Shown: positions 1 through 8,725 of the stretch, piece after piece | Layout: each line of letters starts with the position of its first letter | Numbering within the stretch: position 1 is the stretch's first letter | NCBI GenBank assembly: GCA_905221605.1 | Contig: CAJNDS010000669.1 | Span: 795,751-859,750 of the forward strand | Direction of reading: 5' to 3' | Length of the DNA stretch: 64,000 nt | Origin: Symbiodinium natans | Lineage: Eukaryota > Sar > Dinophyceae > Suessiales > Symbiodiniaceae | Made by a program: the position numbers and the translations under genes | Notes under the pieces: generated by a model | Seen by the model: the letters and a program-made list of their open reading frames with translations, nothing else | Database searches by the model: none | What the model was told of the DNA's origin: nothing

Positions 1-1195
1 ACAGAGACACACAGAGACACACAGAGAGACACAGAGACACACAGAGGACACACAGAGACACACAGAGACAACACAGAGACACACAGAGACACACAGGACA
101 CAGAGAACACAGAGACAACAGAGACACACAGAGACAGAGAGACAAGACCACCAGAGACACACACACAGACACACGCAGACACCACAGGACACACACAGAC
201 ACACACAGGACACACACACCACACAGACACACCCAGACACACACCACACGACACACAACACACACAGACACACACAGGACACACACAGACACACACACAG
301 ACAACAAGACACACAGAGACACACACGACAACACAGACACACACTGAGACACACAGAGACACACAGGACACCGAGACACCACAGAGACACACAGGAGACC
401 ACACAGAGACACACAGAGACACACAGGACACACAGAGACACACAGAGGACCCCACAGAGACCACCGAGACACACAGAGACACACAGAGACACACACAGGG
501 ACACACAGAGACACACAGAGACAAACAGAGACACACAGAGACACACAGAGACACACAGAGGACACACAGAGACAACAGAGAGACACACAGAGACACACAG
601 AGACACACAGAGACACACAGAACACACAGAGGGACACACAGAGGACACACAGAGACACACAGAGACACACAGAGACACAGAGCGAACACACACAGAGACA
701 CCACAGAGACACACAAACACACACAGAGACACACAGAGACAAACAGAGACACACAGAGACAACACACACACAGGACACACACAGACACACAGAAACACAG
801 GACACACACAGACACACACACAGGACCACACAGACACAACACACACACACCACAACACACAGCACACACAGACACACACAGAGACACAGACACACACAGA
901 GACACACAAGGACACAACAGAAGACACACAGAGAACACACAGAGACCACACACAGACCCACACAGAGACACACCGACACACACAGACACACCACAGACAC
1001 ACACAGACACACAGACACACAGAACACAGACACACACAGACACACACAGCCACACGAGACACACAGACACACAGACACACAGACACACAGACACACAGAC
1101 ACACAGAAACACAGACGACACACAGACACACAGACACACAGACACACAGACACACAGACACACAGACCCACAGACACACAGACACAAAGACAGAC
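1..1195. repeat. Degenerate CA/GA microsatellite (CACAGAGACA type)
   Basis: The whole stretch is built of CACAGAGACA and CACACAGACA units with frequent one-base gains and losses (for example CACAGGACA). No reading frame is meaningful here. The irregular indels could be real repeat decay or residual errors of a long-read assembly; the sequence alone does not separate these. Confidence 0.95.
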
Positions 1196-1228
1196 AGACA
1201 GACACAGACAGACACAGAGAAGACAGAC

Positions 1229-1261
<33 letters not shown>

Positions 1262-1316
1262 GACAGACAGACAGACAGACAGACCAGACAGACAGACAGA
1301 CAGGACAGACAGACAC
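1196..1316. repeat. CAGA tetranucleotide repeat
   Basis: Tandem CAGA/GACA units follow directly from the CACAGAGACA tract, with a few interruptions. This looks like a short unit expanding out of its neighbour. Confidence 0.9.
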
Positions 1317-1640
1317 CAGCCCCCGCCCCCGCCACCGCCCCCGCCCGCCCCGGCCCACGCCCACGCCCACGCCACCCGGCCCACGGCCCACGCCCACCGC
1401 CCACGCCCACGCCCCCGCCACGCCCACGGCCCTCGGCCCCACGCCCACGCCCACGCCCACGCCCACGCCCACGCCACGCCCACGCCACGCCCACGCGGCT
1501 ACGCGCACTGCGCCCGCGAACGCGCACGCGCACGCGCCGCGCACGCGCACGCGCAACGCGCGCCCTGCCGCACGCGCGCACTGCCGCACGCGCGCACTGC
1601 CGCACGCGCGCACTGCCGCACGCCCACGCGCACGCACGAC
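1317..1640. repeat. CCCACG then GCACGC GC-rich repeats
   Basis: From 1317 to about 1498 the sequence is CCCACG/CCCCCG hexamers; from about 1499 to 1640 it changes to GCACGC/CACGCGCACTGC units. An open frame on the minus strand (1499-1735) is only this repeat read through and is not called as a gene. Confidence 0.9.
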
Positions 1641-2101
1641 ATGTACACGCATGCACGCACATGCTTGCTCGTGCGGGGCATACGCAGATGCAGCTGTGAC
1701 ATGCCCAGCCTTTGCATTCCTCCGTGCTGCTCCACAATCTCCCGCGTCTTGACGCCGTATGATGCCGTGAGTCACAGACCGTGAGTCAAGACAAGCCTTG
1801 TTATTGCGACGTTTGGAATATGGAATGTCTGGCCTTCGCCCGCTACGTTTGCAGGTGTGTGCACTTTGAGAACCTTGAGGCCGTGGACTTACAATCGCAA
1901 TGAGTGCACATAAATGCACGTCGACCGCCTCGGCTGGCCTGAAATTCTATAGAGCGCACGCTTGAAGTGTTGTCTAGTTACCAGTTCGGGGTCGGATTTG
2001 ATCTCATGTAAGCGTTTCGGGGCTTTTGGTCCGAGTTGAGGGGTCGGCCTTTGGGACTGGCTTTTTGAGGGGCGGGTAGGTCAGCCGAGTGAAAGGGTTT
2101 C
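1641..2101. other. Host flank without a recognised gene
   Basis: Non-repetitive sequence between the microsatellites and the inserted element. Its last five bases (2097-2101, GTTTC) recur immediately after the element at 7588-7592. Confidence 0.6.
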
Positions 2102-2237
2102 AGTTAGATGATACCTTGCCTATTTAGGTGTATGGCACCACCCAGCCCCCACCCTAGGATAGAAATCTATCTTAAGAACACCCTAGGATAACATCTGTCT
2201 TAAGATCTCAGCCCCATACACCTAACTAGGCAAGGGG
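2102..2237 (+). repeat. Left terminal inverted repeat, itself a palindrome
   Basis: Starts AGTTAGATGATAC and is the reverse complement of the right end. Its outer part (CCTTGCCTATTTAGGTGTAT) is the near-perfect reverse complement of its inner end (ATACACCTAACTAGGCAAGG at about 2216-2235), so the whole repeat can fold back on itself. Between these arms lie two related direct copies starting CCCTAGGATA and ending CTTAAGA. Confidence 0.9.
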
Positions 2238-2344
2238 TTCCTTATAGAATTTGGTTCAGGGTTTAGGGTTAAGGGTTGTAACTACAATGTAATTATAATA
2301 TATTATAACTGCTTATGTGTTATATTTATATTATTACGATGGGG

Positions 2345-2695
2345 TTAAGGAAAATTCAAGCGGATGTCGGTGAAGTCGTTTTTATGCACTTTGAGTATGA
2401 CTTGGTTCATTTTGTTTTCATCATTCTTGGTTTCAGTTTGCTCCAGATGTTTGGAAAGTCTGTCTGCAATTGTATTGAGTCTAGATTCTCGTGTGTGTTG
2501 GTGAGTTCTTCCTGCTAAGTGCGCTACGTATTTTTCTGGAAGAACTCTTAAACCACAACCTCGGCAGTTGAATGCACCATTCTGCGCTGTTTTCTCTCGC
2601 TTCTTTCTGTTGATCTCATCCTTGTTCTTTTCACGGTATCGTCTGCTATGTTCGCGACACCAGTTGCAGGTGTTAAACCCGTCAAAGTTGTTCAT
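2345..2695 (-). CDS. Zinc-finger protein of the inserted element
   Basis: An intact 116-residue frame. Residues 10-13 form CxxC (CNWC), followed by a very basic helical stretch (residues 14-36). Residues 44-65 form a C2H2 finger with spacing CxxC-x11-H-x5-H (CRGCG...H59...H65), like the small U1/C2H2-like fingers common in large DNA viruses of protists. The C-terminus looks helical. It is the leftmost gene of the element and ends about 110 bp inside the left terminal repeat. Its finger and basic region resemble those of the 6724-7014 product at the other end, so the two may be paralogues. Role unknown; nucleic-acid binding is the reasonable guess. Confidence 0.6.
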   Translation of the reverse strand: MNNFDGFNTCNWCREHSRRYREKNKDEINRKKREKTAQNGAFNCRGCGLRVLPEKYVAHLAGRTHQHTRESRLNTIADRLSKHLEQTETKNDENKMNQVILKVHKNDFTDIRLNFP

Positions 2696-2837
2696 TCCTT
2701 TACGAGCTTACAGCCACTACATTCTTGGAATTCGTCGCCCATTACCTATAAATACAATGTTAATGTCTCTTTAGGTGTTTCCCAAAGAAATGCTGTTATA
2801 CAAGAAAATGTGTTGTCATTGATTCTTGACAGACTTG

Positions 2838-3237
2838 TCTAAGCAGTCAGAACGAGCCGCAATGTATTTAACATGAGAATACGAATGCTTACCAGTGTAA
2901 TAGCAATTAAAACAATCATGTCTTTGACTTGTCTACAACGATAACACTTCCTAGTAACAACATTATCTGTTTCAGTATATGGATCAAAATCAACTGATAT
3001 CTTCTTACTGGCATTATTATTATAAACATTTTTTCATAATGGGATATTATGAAAATTTGCACCGGTTCCTTAAGATTTACTGCAACCAATTACGAATCAA
3101 TATGATTTCCACGCCTCTTATGGCTTGCTTATCAAACTGTTCAAAACGCACGGGAGCAATGCGACCTGATCTTCTTCTGATGTTTGGGCAGGGGAACTCT
3201 ACACTGTCAAATTACCATAGAAACTTTTATTTATATA
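2838..3237 (-). pseudogene. Cysteine-rich remnant, unidentified
   Basis: Read on the minus strand, about 2850-3000 contains a CxxC segment (KCYRCRQVKDM) and, after a change of frame, CFNCYYTGKHSYSHVKYIA, which together suggest a broken zinc-binding domain. The part nearer 3237 is open only in short pieces and is not recognised. No intact frame covers the region, and the + strand frame at 2979-3272 has no recognisable features. Confidence 0.3.
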
Positions 3238-3438
3238 CTAATCCATCATATTCGAATTATTCTTCAAAATAGTTACATCTTTGTCTATCCTTTCAACATC
3301 CTCCTCCACCTTTTCTAATCTCTCTTCTGGCGCAGGTTTTCTTGATCCCCACCCGGTGGTCACCGTATCAGCGCGTTCATTATCTTGCGAGTTAGCTTTA
3401 AATACGTCGTTTTCATCAGGGGTTATCATTCTCCCCAT
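3238..3438 (-). CDS. Small acidic coiled-coil ORF
   Basis: A 66-residue frame whose C-terminal half (ERLEKVEEDVERIDKDVTIL) has clear heptad character. It lies in the minus-strand run of small genes left of the ATPase. Family not recognised. It may be complete or the tail of a broken longer gene, because short open pieces continue upstream in other frames. Confidence 0.35.
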   Translation of the reverse strand: MGRMITPDENDVFKANSQDNERADTVTTGWGSRKPAPEERLEKVEEDVERIDKDVTILKNNSNMMD

Positions 3439-3552
3439 TTTCCTACTACTCCTATCTTCAATTATGGTTTTACCTTCGTTGTTTATCTTAGTTTCTTTGT
3501 GAAAAGTCTTTTTTTCTACATTTACAAGGCAAGCAGTTTAATCCATCTGTGT

Positions 3553-3729
3553 TTAAGTGGAAGCCACCTTCGTTAGATTCCCTTTACCTGTCTTAGATTT
3601 TTTTAAATACTCAAGAACTTCCTTAAGCAATTCTAAAGAAGCGGTGCAACATCTTTTACGCTTGGTGTCTTGTATTACAATCGTCTCAATTTCCTCAATC
3701 TCCTCAATCGCTTCTACATACTTGTTCAT
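3553..3729 (-). CDS. Small helical ORF divergent from the ATPase
   Basis: ATG at 3729-3727 opens a 58-residue frame beginning MNKYVEAIEEIEEIETIVIQ, then a KRKRCC motif and a second helix (LELLKEVLEYLKK). Its start lies 33 bp from the start of the packaging ATPase on the opposite strand, so the two may share a divergent promoter region. Function unknown. Confidence 0.35.
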   Translation of the reverse strand: MNKYVEAIEEIEEIETIVIQDTKRKRCCTASLELLKEVLEYLKKSKTGKGNLTKVAST

Positions 3730-3761
3730 TATAGTAAAAGATACTGTTCTCTTATTGGTTA

Positions 3762-4428
3762 ATGAGTGAAGAAAGACCTAAAGTAGAACCGAGAGACATA
3801 CCCGAATATAAATTGAAAAACAGCAAGTTTGATATGATGCCGAAGCTACACACGCGGATTTTATGTGTGGCTTCTGCAACAGGTGGTAAAACAGTATTGA
3901 TACAGAAGTTAATATTAACAATCTACAGGGGGTCATTTGAGAGAATATATATCTTCTCTTCCAGTGTTCATGTTGATGACACTTGGTCGGCAGTAAAGAA
4001 ATACATAAGGGATGTACTGAAGGCAGATGCTGCAAAATAACACCTTTATTATGAGGAACACGACCCGGTGGCGCTAAAGAAGATCATAGACACTCAGCAT
4101 ACAGTAATTGATTTTCAGAATAAGAAGAAAAAACAAACAGATTTGTTTAACATTCTGTTAGTGGTGGATGATTTTTCCGACGATCGCAAATTTGGAAGAT
4201 ACTCAAGCTTGTTACACGGTGTTCATCTTCAGAGTCAAAAATATAAACGAAGTCAATGCACGTTTGGAAGAGAATTCCGCATTGGCGTATAGAAGCACGT
4301 TATACGACATGTATCAGAAAGCCGTGAATTTTGCTCCTTACTCCTTCTTCTACATAAACACCAATGCTAAAGATGTTAGTATTATGTTTTTCATCAACTT
4401 TGAACAACGCTTTGAAATAGGTGATTAA
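3762..4428 (+). pseudogene. A32-like packaging ATPase, frameshifted
   Basis: Related to FtsK/HerA-superfamily packaging ATPases of nucleocytoplasmic viruses, virophages and Polintons, which pump DNA into capsids. The first frame (3762-4040) holds a Walker A-like loop (CVASATGGKTVLIQKL, about residues 36-51), then IYIFSSSVHVDDTW. The frame breaks near 4030-4060. The second frame (to 4292) carries Walker B (FNILLVVDDFSDD), followed by HGVHLQSQKY, which resembles the conserved R/H-rich and sensor Q segment but seems to lack a few residues. A further shift near 4205-4225 leads to the C-terminal part (NARLEENSALAYRSTLYDMY, then PYSFFYINTN), which is typical of the family and ends at the stop at 4428. 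The three pieces lie in correct order over about 220 codons, a normal length. The Walker A loop lacks the second glycine of GxxGxGKT as read. Breaks may be true decay or sequence errors. Confidence 0.75.
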
Positions 4429-4472
4429 TGATATTATTTATTGCTAATATTATTCATTAAATCAATGAGTAA

Positions 4473-4666
4473 CTACAGAAGTATAAAGCAGGTAGTTTTA
4501 AAATGTATTTTATCGCTTGTTGTTTCTTCTAACTTTTCAACTCTTTCAATAACATCTTTCAAAGTATTAAACAATAACATATCTGTTCTTGTTGTTTCAT
4601 GAATATCTAGTTTTTTATTTGTTTCATATTTTCAGTAGCAGAAGATATAGAAGATGTAGAACCCAT
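4473..4666 (-). pseudogene. Short coiled-coil gene with one frameshift
   Basis: ATG at 4666-4664 starts MGSTSSISSATENMKQIKN and meets a stop in a run of A's. One base of slippage there restores a frame continuing through a heptad-like segment (FNTLKDVIERVEKLEE) to a stop at 4473-4475. It lies just downstream of the fibre-like gene on the same strand. Product unidentified; helical and hydrophilic. Confidence 0.4.
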
Positions 4667-4692
4667 ATAACAAAATTTAGAAAAAATTTTAA

Positions 4693-6689
4693 TTAGCCTT
4701 TACCTTTCCATTTCAACTTAGTCATTTCGCCTTTCATCGTTGCCATTTCTTTTTTCATTGTCTTAACCAACTCTTTTGAGTCTTCATTTCTCCTATTAAA
4801 TGCTGTAGCGCTCTGTGTGTTATTACAACTGTTTTACAATAATCAAGTCTCTTATGTCCTTTTTATCTGTTGTTACAGTCCCCTCCCACTCTTTGGGAAT
4901 TACACTCTCACCGTCTTGAGCAATATGCCCAAGATGATTAACTTATTCTTGTCTTCGTTTAAGTGTGTAAATTAAATGTCTTCGGCTTTACATATTTAAC
5001 TATGTCATAGCATTTTTTACTATTTACTTCCTTGACGTTTTCTTTTATTGAAAAGTCAGAGGAATATCCGAAAGTGCCATGAACATAAACTCCGCTGGGT
5101 GTTATTTCTCAAACTTCGTTACCTGCTCCGACACTACCAAAATCAAAATAATACTCACTGCCTGCATCAGTATTAAAAAATTGTATCTCGTCTACGGTGC
5201 TTATTGTCTCTTGTGTTATTTCCAAGTTATTGTGCGACCGCTCTATTTATTGTAATTCCATTCGTGTCATTTAATGGTAAAGCGATAGTGCCTGTTGTCG
5301 GGTCTGTTGCTCTATCGCTTTGTAAAGAAAAATTTATTTCCTTTTCAGCAATAATATTTAGTGAGTGATTAGCATCACTACGTTGAAAAACACGACTTGT
5401 AGTGCTTAATAACTGTTGCACGAAAAATGTTGCGTCATTCTCAACGCCTGTTTCAATAAAATTTGATATACCTCCTTTTGTTTAATGATATGAAATTTAT
5501 GTTGCCTTCCCATTCCTACTGTTGCTGTTGTTGAGCTTCCTATTCTTAAACGAGAATCGCCTCCTGTGTCATGTAATATTATTTCTGTCCCATTTTTCTA
5601 CTTGGGTTCATTGTTTCTAAATTCAAATACTCCCTGTGTGTCTCAAACTCTTAGATTATAGTTAGCATCACCCTTTCTCTAAACATATCAACCGCTGCTG
5701 TTGGTAATTGAATATCTCCTGTGTTATTTGTTAAATCTATGTTACCATCAACTCTTAAATCTTCTCGAAGAATAGCACTATTAACGACATCCAATAAATA
5801 ACCTCCTGTTAATGTATTTGATGCTGTATCTAATAACAACGAGTGTGATTTAACATATTGATTAGCATTGGCGTTTAAACCTAAAATTATACCTGTATCA
5901 CCAACTGAATTATAACAACCAATATTATCATTATGAAAAGTAAAATGTTTATCCGATTTTAATTGTAAAGGATAAATTAGCATCTGAATTTTCTATTACT
6001 AGACCAGCTGCTGGTGTTTCTATTTTACCACTCATTTTATATCCTGCATTATTATTTGTTAAGTCTAATTGTTTTACGGCACCGTCCGATGTATCATTAC
6101 AAATATTTTATCGCCTTGCAAAGATATATAACTAGTAGCGTCCTTGAATTCTGCCAATACTTTGTATCCTCCCCCTGTCCGGTTTCTAAATAATACTCCT
6201 GCTACTGGGGATTTGTTAAAAGTTGAGTTGTTTAGTGTTAAAACCGCTATGAATACTGTAGGGGCGGAACAGTCAGTAATAGGATTGGCACTAAATCTAT
6301 TTGTAAGGCACTAAATCTATTTGTAAAATCTGATTTGGGGATTCTTAAGTCTAGTAAAGTATCAATATCTGTATCACTATAACACCCTCCTCCTGCTACT
6401 AAAGCATCTACTTCTGTTTTATTGTATTAATTGGTTGCTAATTGGGTGTTAGTTTGAAAGTTTGTATCAATCTCACTCTTATAATAATAGTTTGTTTGAA
6501 GTTGAGTGTTTGTTTGGAAGTTAGTAGATAAATACTGCTCAGAATATCAGTAGCGTTTGTGTTGGCTTGTATGTTTGAAGAGTTTGCTGTGTCAATGTCT
6601 CCTAGTTCTGCCTTTGTGGCATATAGCAACGATATATCTGTTCCACTGACTACAGTATTATCTGCTGTTAAGATATTTGTATTATTCAA
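4693..6689 (-). pseudogene. Fibre-like protein with S74-type chaperone C-terminus, broken
   Basis: Minus-strand open pieces in one order cover this span: 6689-6438, 5983-5651, 5421-5227 and the tail to 4693. The N-terminal piece (residues 1-83) has DISLLYATKAELGDIDTANS and a repeated NSSNIQANTNATDI pattern. The middle has beta-repeat-like, N/T/G-rich sequence (LTGGYLLDVVNSAILREDL, VDGNIDLTNNTGDIQLPTA), as in trimeric fibres. The C-terminal part reads, across at least two frame changes, FGYSSDFSIKENVKEVNS, VKYVKPKTFNL, HLGHIAQDGESVIPKEW and a closing coiled coil (KTMKKEMATMKGEMTKL). That order (S/D-x-x-KENV, P-x-T-F/Y, H-I-G-x-I-A-Q) is the signature of the peptidase S74 intramolecular chaperone, which trimerises fibres and cuts itself off. 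A 17-bp stretch (GGCACTAAATCTATTTG) is tandemly duplicated near 6290-6325. Most likely a virion attachment fibre gene; multiple breaks make it inactive as read. Confidence 0.65.
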
Positions 6690-6723
6690 CGTTAAACGAA
6701 TTAGATTAATAAAAAAGAAAGTT

Positions 6724-7314
6724 TTATGAATATACTTGATTATCGTTTAGTTGACTTAGATATGCTTGATGTTTTTTTCTTTTAAAATGTGAGGCGGTAT
6801 TAGCATTTGTATAGTGTCCTCCGCATTCGCATTCGTGTTTTATTGACTTCCACGGTTTATGTCTTTCGCAAGCATGTTTGGGGTCTTTCCAGTATTGTTT
6901 GCTCGCATCTTCGTTTACCTTTTCTCTGTTATTTGCTTTCCACTTCTTTTTGTATTCTCTATATCGTGCAATATGGTCTTGATAATATTGTCTAAAATGT
7001 TCTTTCATATCCATACCTGGTTGCTCTATCCTTTTATTTAGTGTGCCTATTTCTCTTGTTATTTCACCTTCTCTTTTGTGTAATACTTCAACTGAATTAC
7101 AGGGAAACTTTCAGCGAGTTCAATGTAAAAATGTTCCATACCTCGTTCATGAATGTATAAAAGAACGATACATCAGGTCGTGTTTTAGCATCGGACGATG
7201 TTTTACCATTTGTTTAGAAAGCGCCATTGTTGTTGAACCTATGTAAATAACGTCTGTGATGTCGTTTCTAACAGCATAGAATTTACCGTCTTTATGCCTA
7301 TTAATTATGGTCAT
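6724..7314 (-). pseudogene. GIY-YIG endonuclease with zinc-finger tail, frameshifted
   Basis: ATG at 7314-7312 opens MTIINRHKDGKFYAV and then DVIYIGSTTMALSKQM, the GIY and YIG strands of the nuclease core with a following basic helix (KHRPMLKHDLMYRSF). A stop follows. A second frame reads MEHFYIELAESFP, and a third continues VEVLHKREGEITREIGTLNK, which is the conserved E-containing C-terminal part seen in algal-virus GIY-YIG enzymes. That third frame runs unbroken into the downstream open frame (internal start at 7014), which is rich in K/R and ends with a finger (HECECGGHYTNANTASHF, then KRKKH). The natural product is therefore a nuclease domain fused to a zinc finger, about 195 residues, with two frame breaks. 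Enzymes of this type act as homing or repair endonucleases; here it could have helped the element to move. It is the rightmost gene, about 65 bp from the right terminal repeat. Confidence 0.7.
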
Positions 7315-7379
7315 GTAATAATATTAATAATGATGTCTTTAGACCTGTTTTTGCACTTTTTAAATCATACTTGCAAGAC

Positions 7380-7587
7380 CCCCCTTGCCTAGTTAGGCGT
7401 ATGGCACCTAAATAGAAGTAAGCAGTATTCCTGGTAGGGTAACTTGGGTTGGGATCACCCTACTGGGGCTGAGATCTTAAGAAAGATGTTATCCTAGGGT
7501 GTGGGGTGAGATCTTAAGATAGATTTCTATCCTAGGGTGGGGGCTGGGTGGTGCCATACACCTAAATAGGCAAAGTATCATCTAACT
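7380..7587 (-). repeat. Right terminal inverted repeat
   Basis: Inverted counterpart of the left end, with one mismatch in the outer 76 bp. It is about 70 bp longer because of extra sequence near 7410-7460 that is absent from the left copy. It keeps the inner arm (CCTTGCCTAGTTAGGCGTAT), so the fold-back structure is present at this end too. Confidence 0.9.
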
Positions 7588-8339
7588 GTTTCGTCGAGAG
7601 GCTTTTGGGCGTCTGAGGGGATGTTGAGGTTTACAAAAAGGCTCTTCTTGGCCGTGGGGTCAGAGCGCAGCACATCACAGAAGGGCGTGAATGGCGTCGA
7701 ACTTCAGTCACATCTTGCAAACCCCTGAGGCTGTCTTCCCTTTCGAAATGCAGACGGATCGACCTTTCTCGCGCCAACGCACGCGCTTCAGGCCTATTCC
7801 GGCAGTCTGGTCCGGAAGTACACGTTGTGGAAGTTGGAGGATGGAAGATGGACGTGGGTTCTTCAAGGGTTCTTCATTCTTTGAGCTCGCCTATAGACTG
7901 CGGGGGGCATATTAGAGCCAGTTGCAGCAGCTCTTGGCGTTGGGTTGAGATACAAAAACCCGACACCCGACCCCTCTTCTGCACCTCTTCACCTGAATCG
8001 AGTCATGGTCATGGTCAGTCATGGTCAGTCCAAGCGCAGGGCTCCTGTAGATGCCTGTCCCGCAGCTCGAGTCAGCGTGTAGCAGTGTGTGACATGTGCG
8101 CTTCGGTGACTCCTACGGTGCTACAGAGAAACGACCGGCCAGAGAACAAGAGCCAAAGCCGGATCTCTCCACCATTGTACTTCACTGTACTTAGGCATGC
8201 TAATTTGACATGGACCGAGCACTCATGTGTGTTCCTGCCAGCCGAATCTGCAACATCGACTTACATAAGGCCATGAGGTTTGAGGTGACCCCACAGCCTT
8301 AGACTTGCATTGACTTGCATCCACACTTGTATGGGCGCG
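7588..8339. other. Host DNA without a recognised gene
   Basis: Right flank of the inserted element, beginning with the GTTTC duplication. Open frames here (7691-7915, 7827-8276 +) show no family features. Confidence 0.5.
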
Positions 8340-8725
8340 ATGCCGCCCAAGAAGAAGACCATCAAAGATTCGGTCACATTCTCAGATGCATTTCGCGGCT
8401 CCATGTTGCCCTGTCGCAGGGAAATCGGAACAGGGAAATCGGAACACACCATGGGATCCCTTCTGTAGTAAAGGGAGCCTGCGCAGTTCTGCCATCGCCG
8501 ATGCAAGTCAAAAGTCACAGCACATTCAAGCGCCCTTCGTTGTCGTGAACAGAGCAAGTGCAGCTGGCGGGTGTTTGCTGGTTTACCTGGACTTGTCAGG
8601 CTGGCAAAGCAAAAGCCAAGGCAAAGGCCAAGGTGAAAGCGAAGGCCAAGGCAAGGCCATGCAGAGATGGAGTCTCATGGTGTGATCGTAGTGATTATGG
8701 TTTCGTCGTGTACGCAGCGCACTAG
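8340..8725 (+). CDS. Possible small two-exon lysine/alanine-rich gene
   Basis: ATG at 8340 opens MPPKKKTIKDSVTFSDAFRG, continuing SMLPCRR before low-complexity sequence and a stop at 8468. A second exon-like piece begins after a CAG at 8597-8599 and reads AGKAKAKAKAKVKAKAKARP to a stop at 8725. Joining CGCAGG|GAAATC (a GA donor at 8421) to CAG|GCTGGC keeps frame and would give a basic protein of about 68 residues. Basic KAKA tails occur in dinoflagellate chromatin proteins, but nothing here proves that role. The start and both boundaries are inferred. Confidence 0.3.

Larger units (their letters stand above)
2102..7587. mobile_element. Small Polinton-like-virus/virophage-type endogenous element
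   Basis: An AT-rich block of about 5.5 kb, bounded by long terminal inverted repeats and flanked by the 5-bp direct repeat GTTTC (2097-2101 and 7588-7592). The outermost 76 bp of the two ends match with one mismatch. The element begins AG and ends CT, as Polinton-type elements are described. Inside are remnants of an A32-like packaging ATPase (+), a long fibre-like gene with an S74-type C-terminus (-), a GIY-YIG endonuclease with a zinc finger (-), another zinc-finger ORF (-) and small coiled-coil ORFs (-). I see no capsid protein, DNA polymerase, protease or integrase, so it cannot be self-sufficient. Genes on both strands and the AT-rich composition contrast with the host, whose genes here are all on +. 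Assignment to Polinton-like viruses, virophages or a relative is inference from gene content; autonomous Polintons are several times longer and usually give 6-bp duplications. Confidence 0.8.

Noticed and set aside
1-1320. Regular repeats resembling a CRISPR array
   Set aside because: There are no unique spacers; units are contiguous degenerate microsatellite in a eukaryote-type genome.
2098-2100. 3-bp TTT duplication as the target site of the inserted element
   Set aside because: Starting the element at AG (2102) and ending at CT (7587) gives a longer exact duplication, GTTTC, so the 5-bp reading is preferred.
2254-2277. TTTAGGG-like sequence inside the left end of the element as telomere repeat
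   Set aside because: Only one exact unit with varied neighbours; not a tract.
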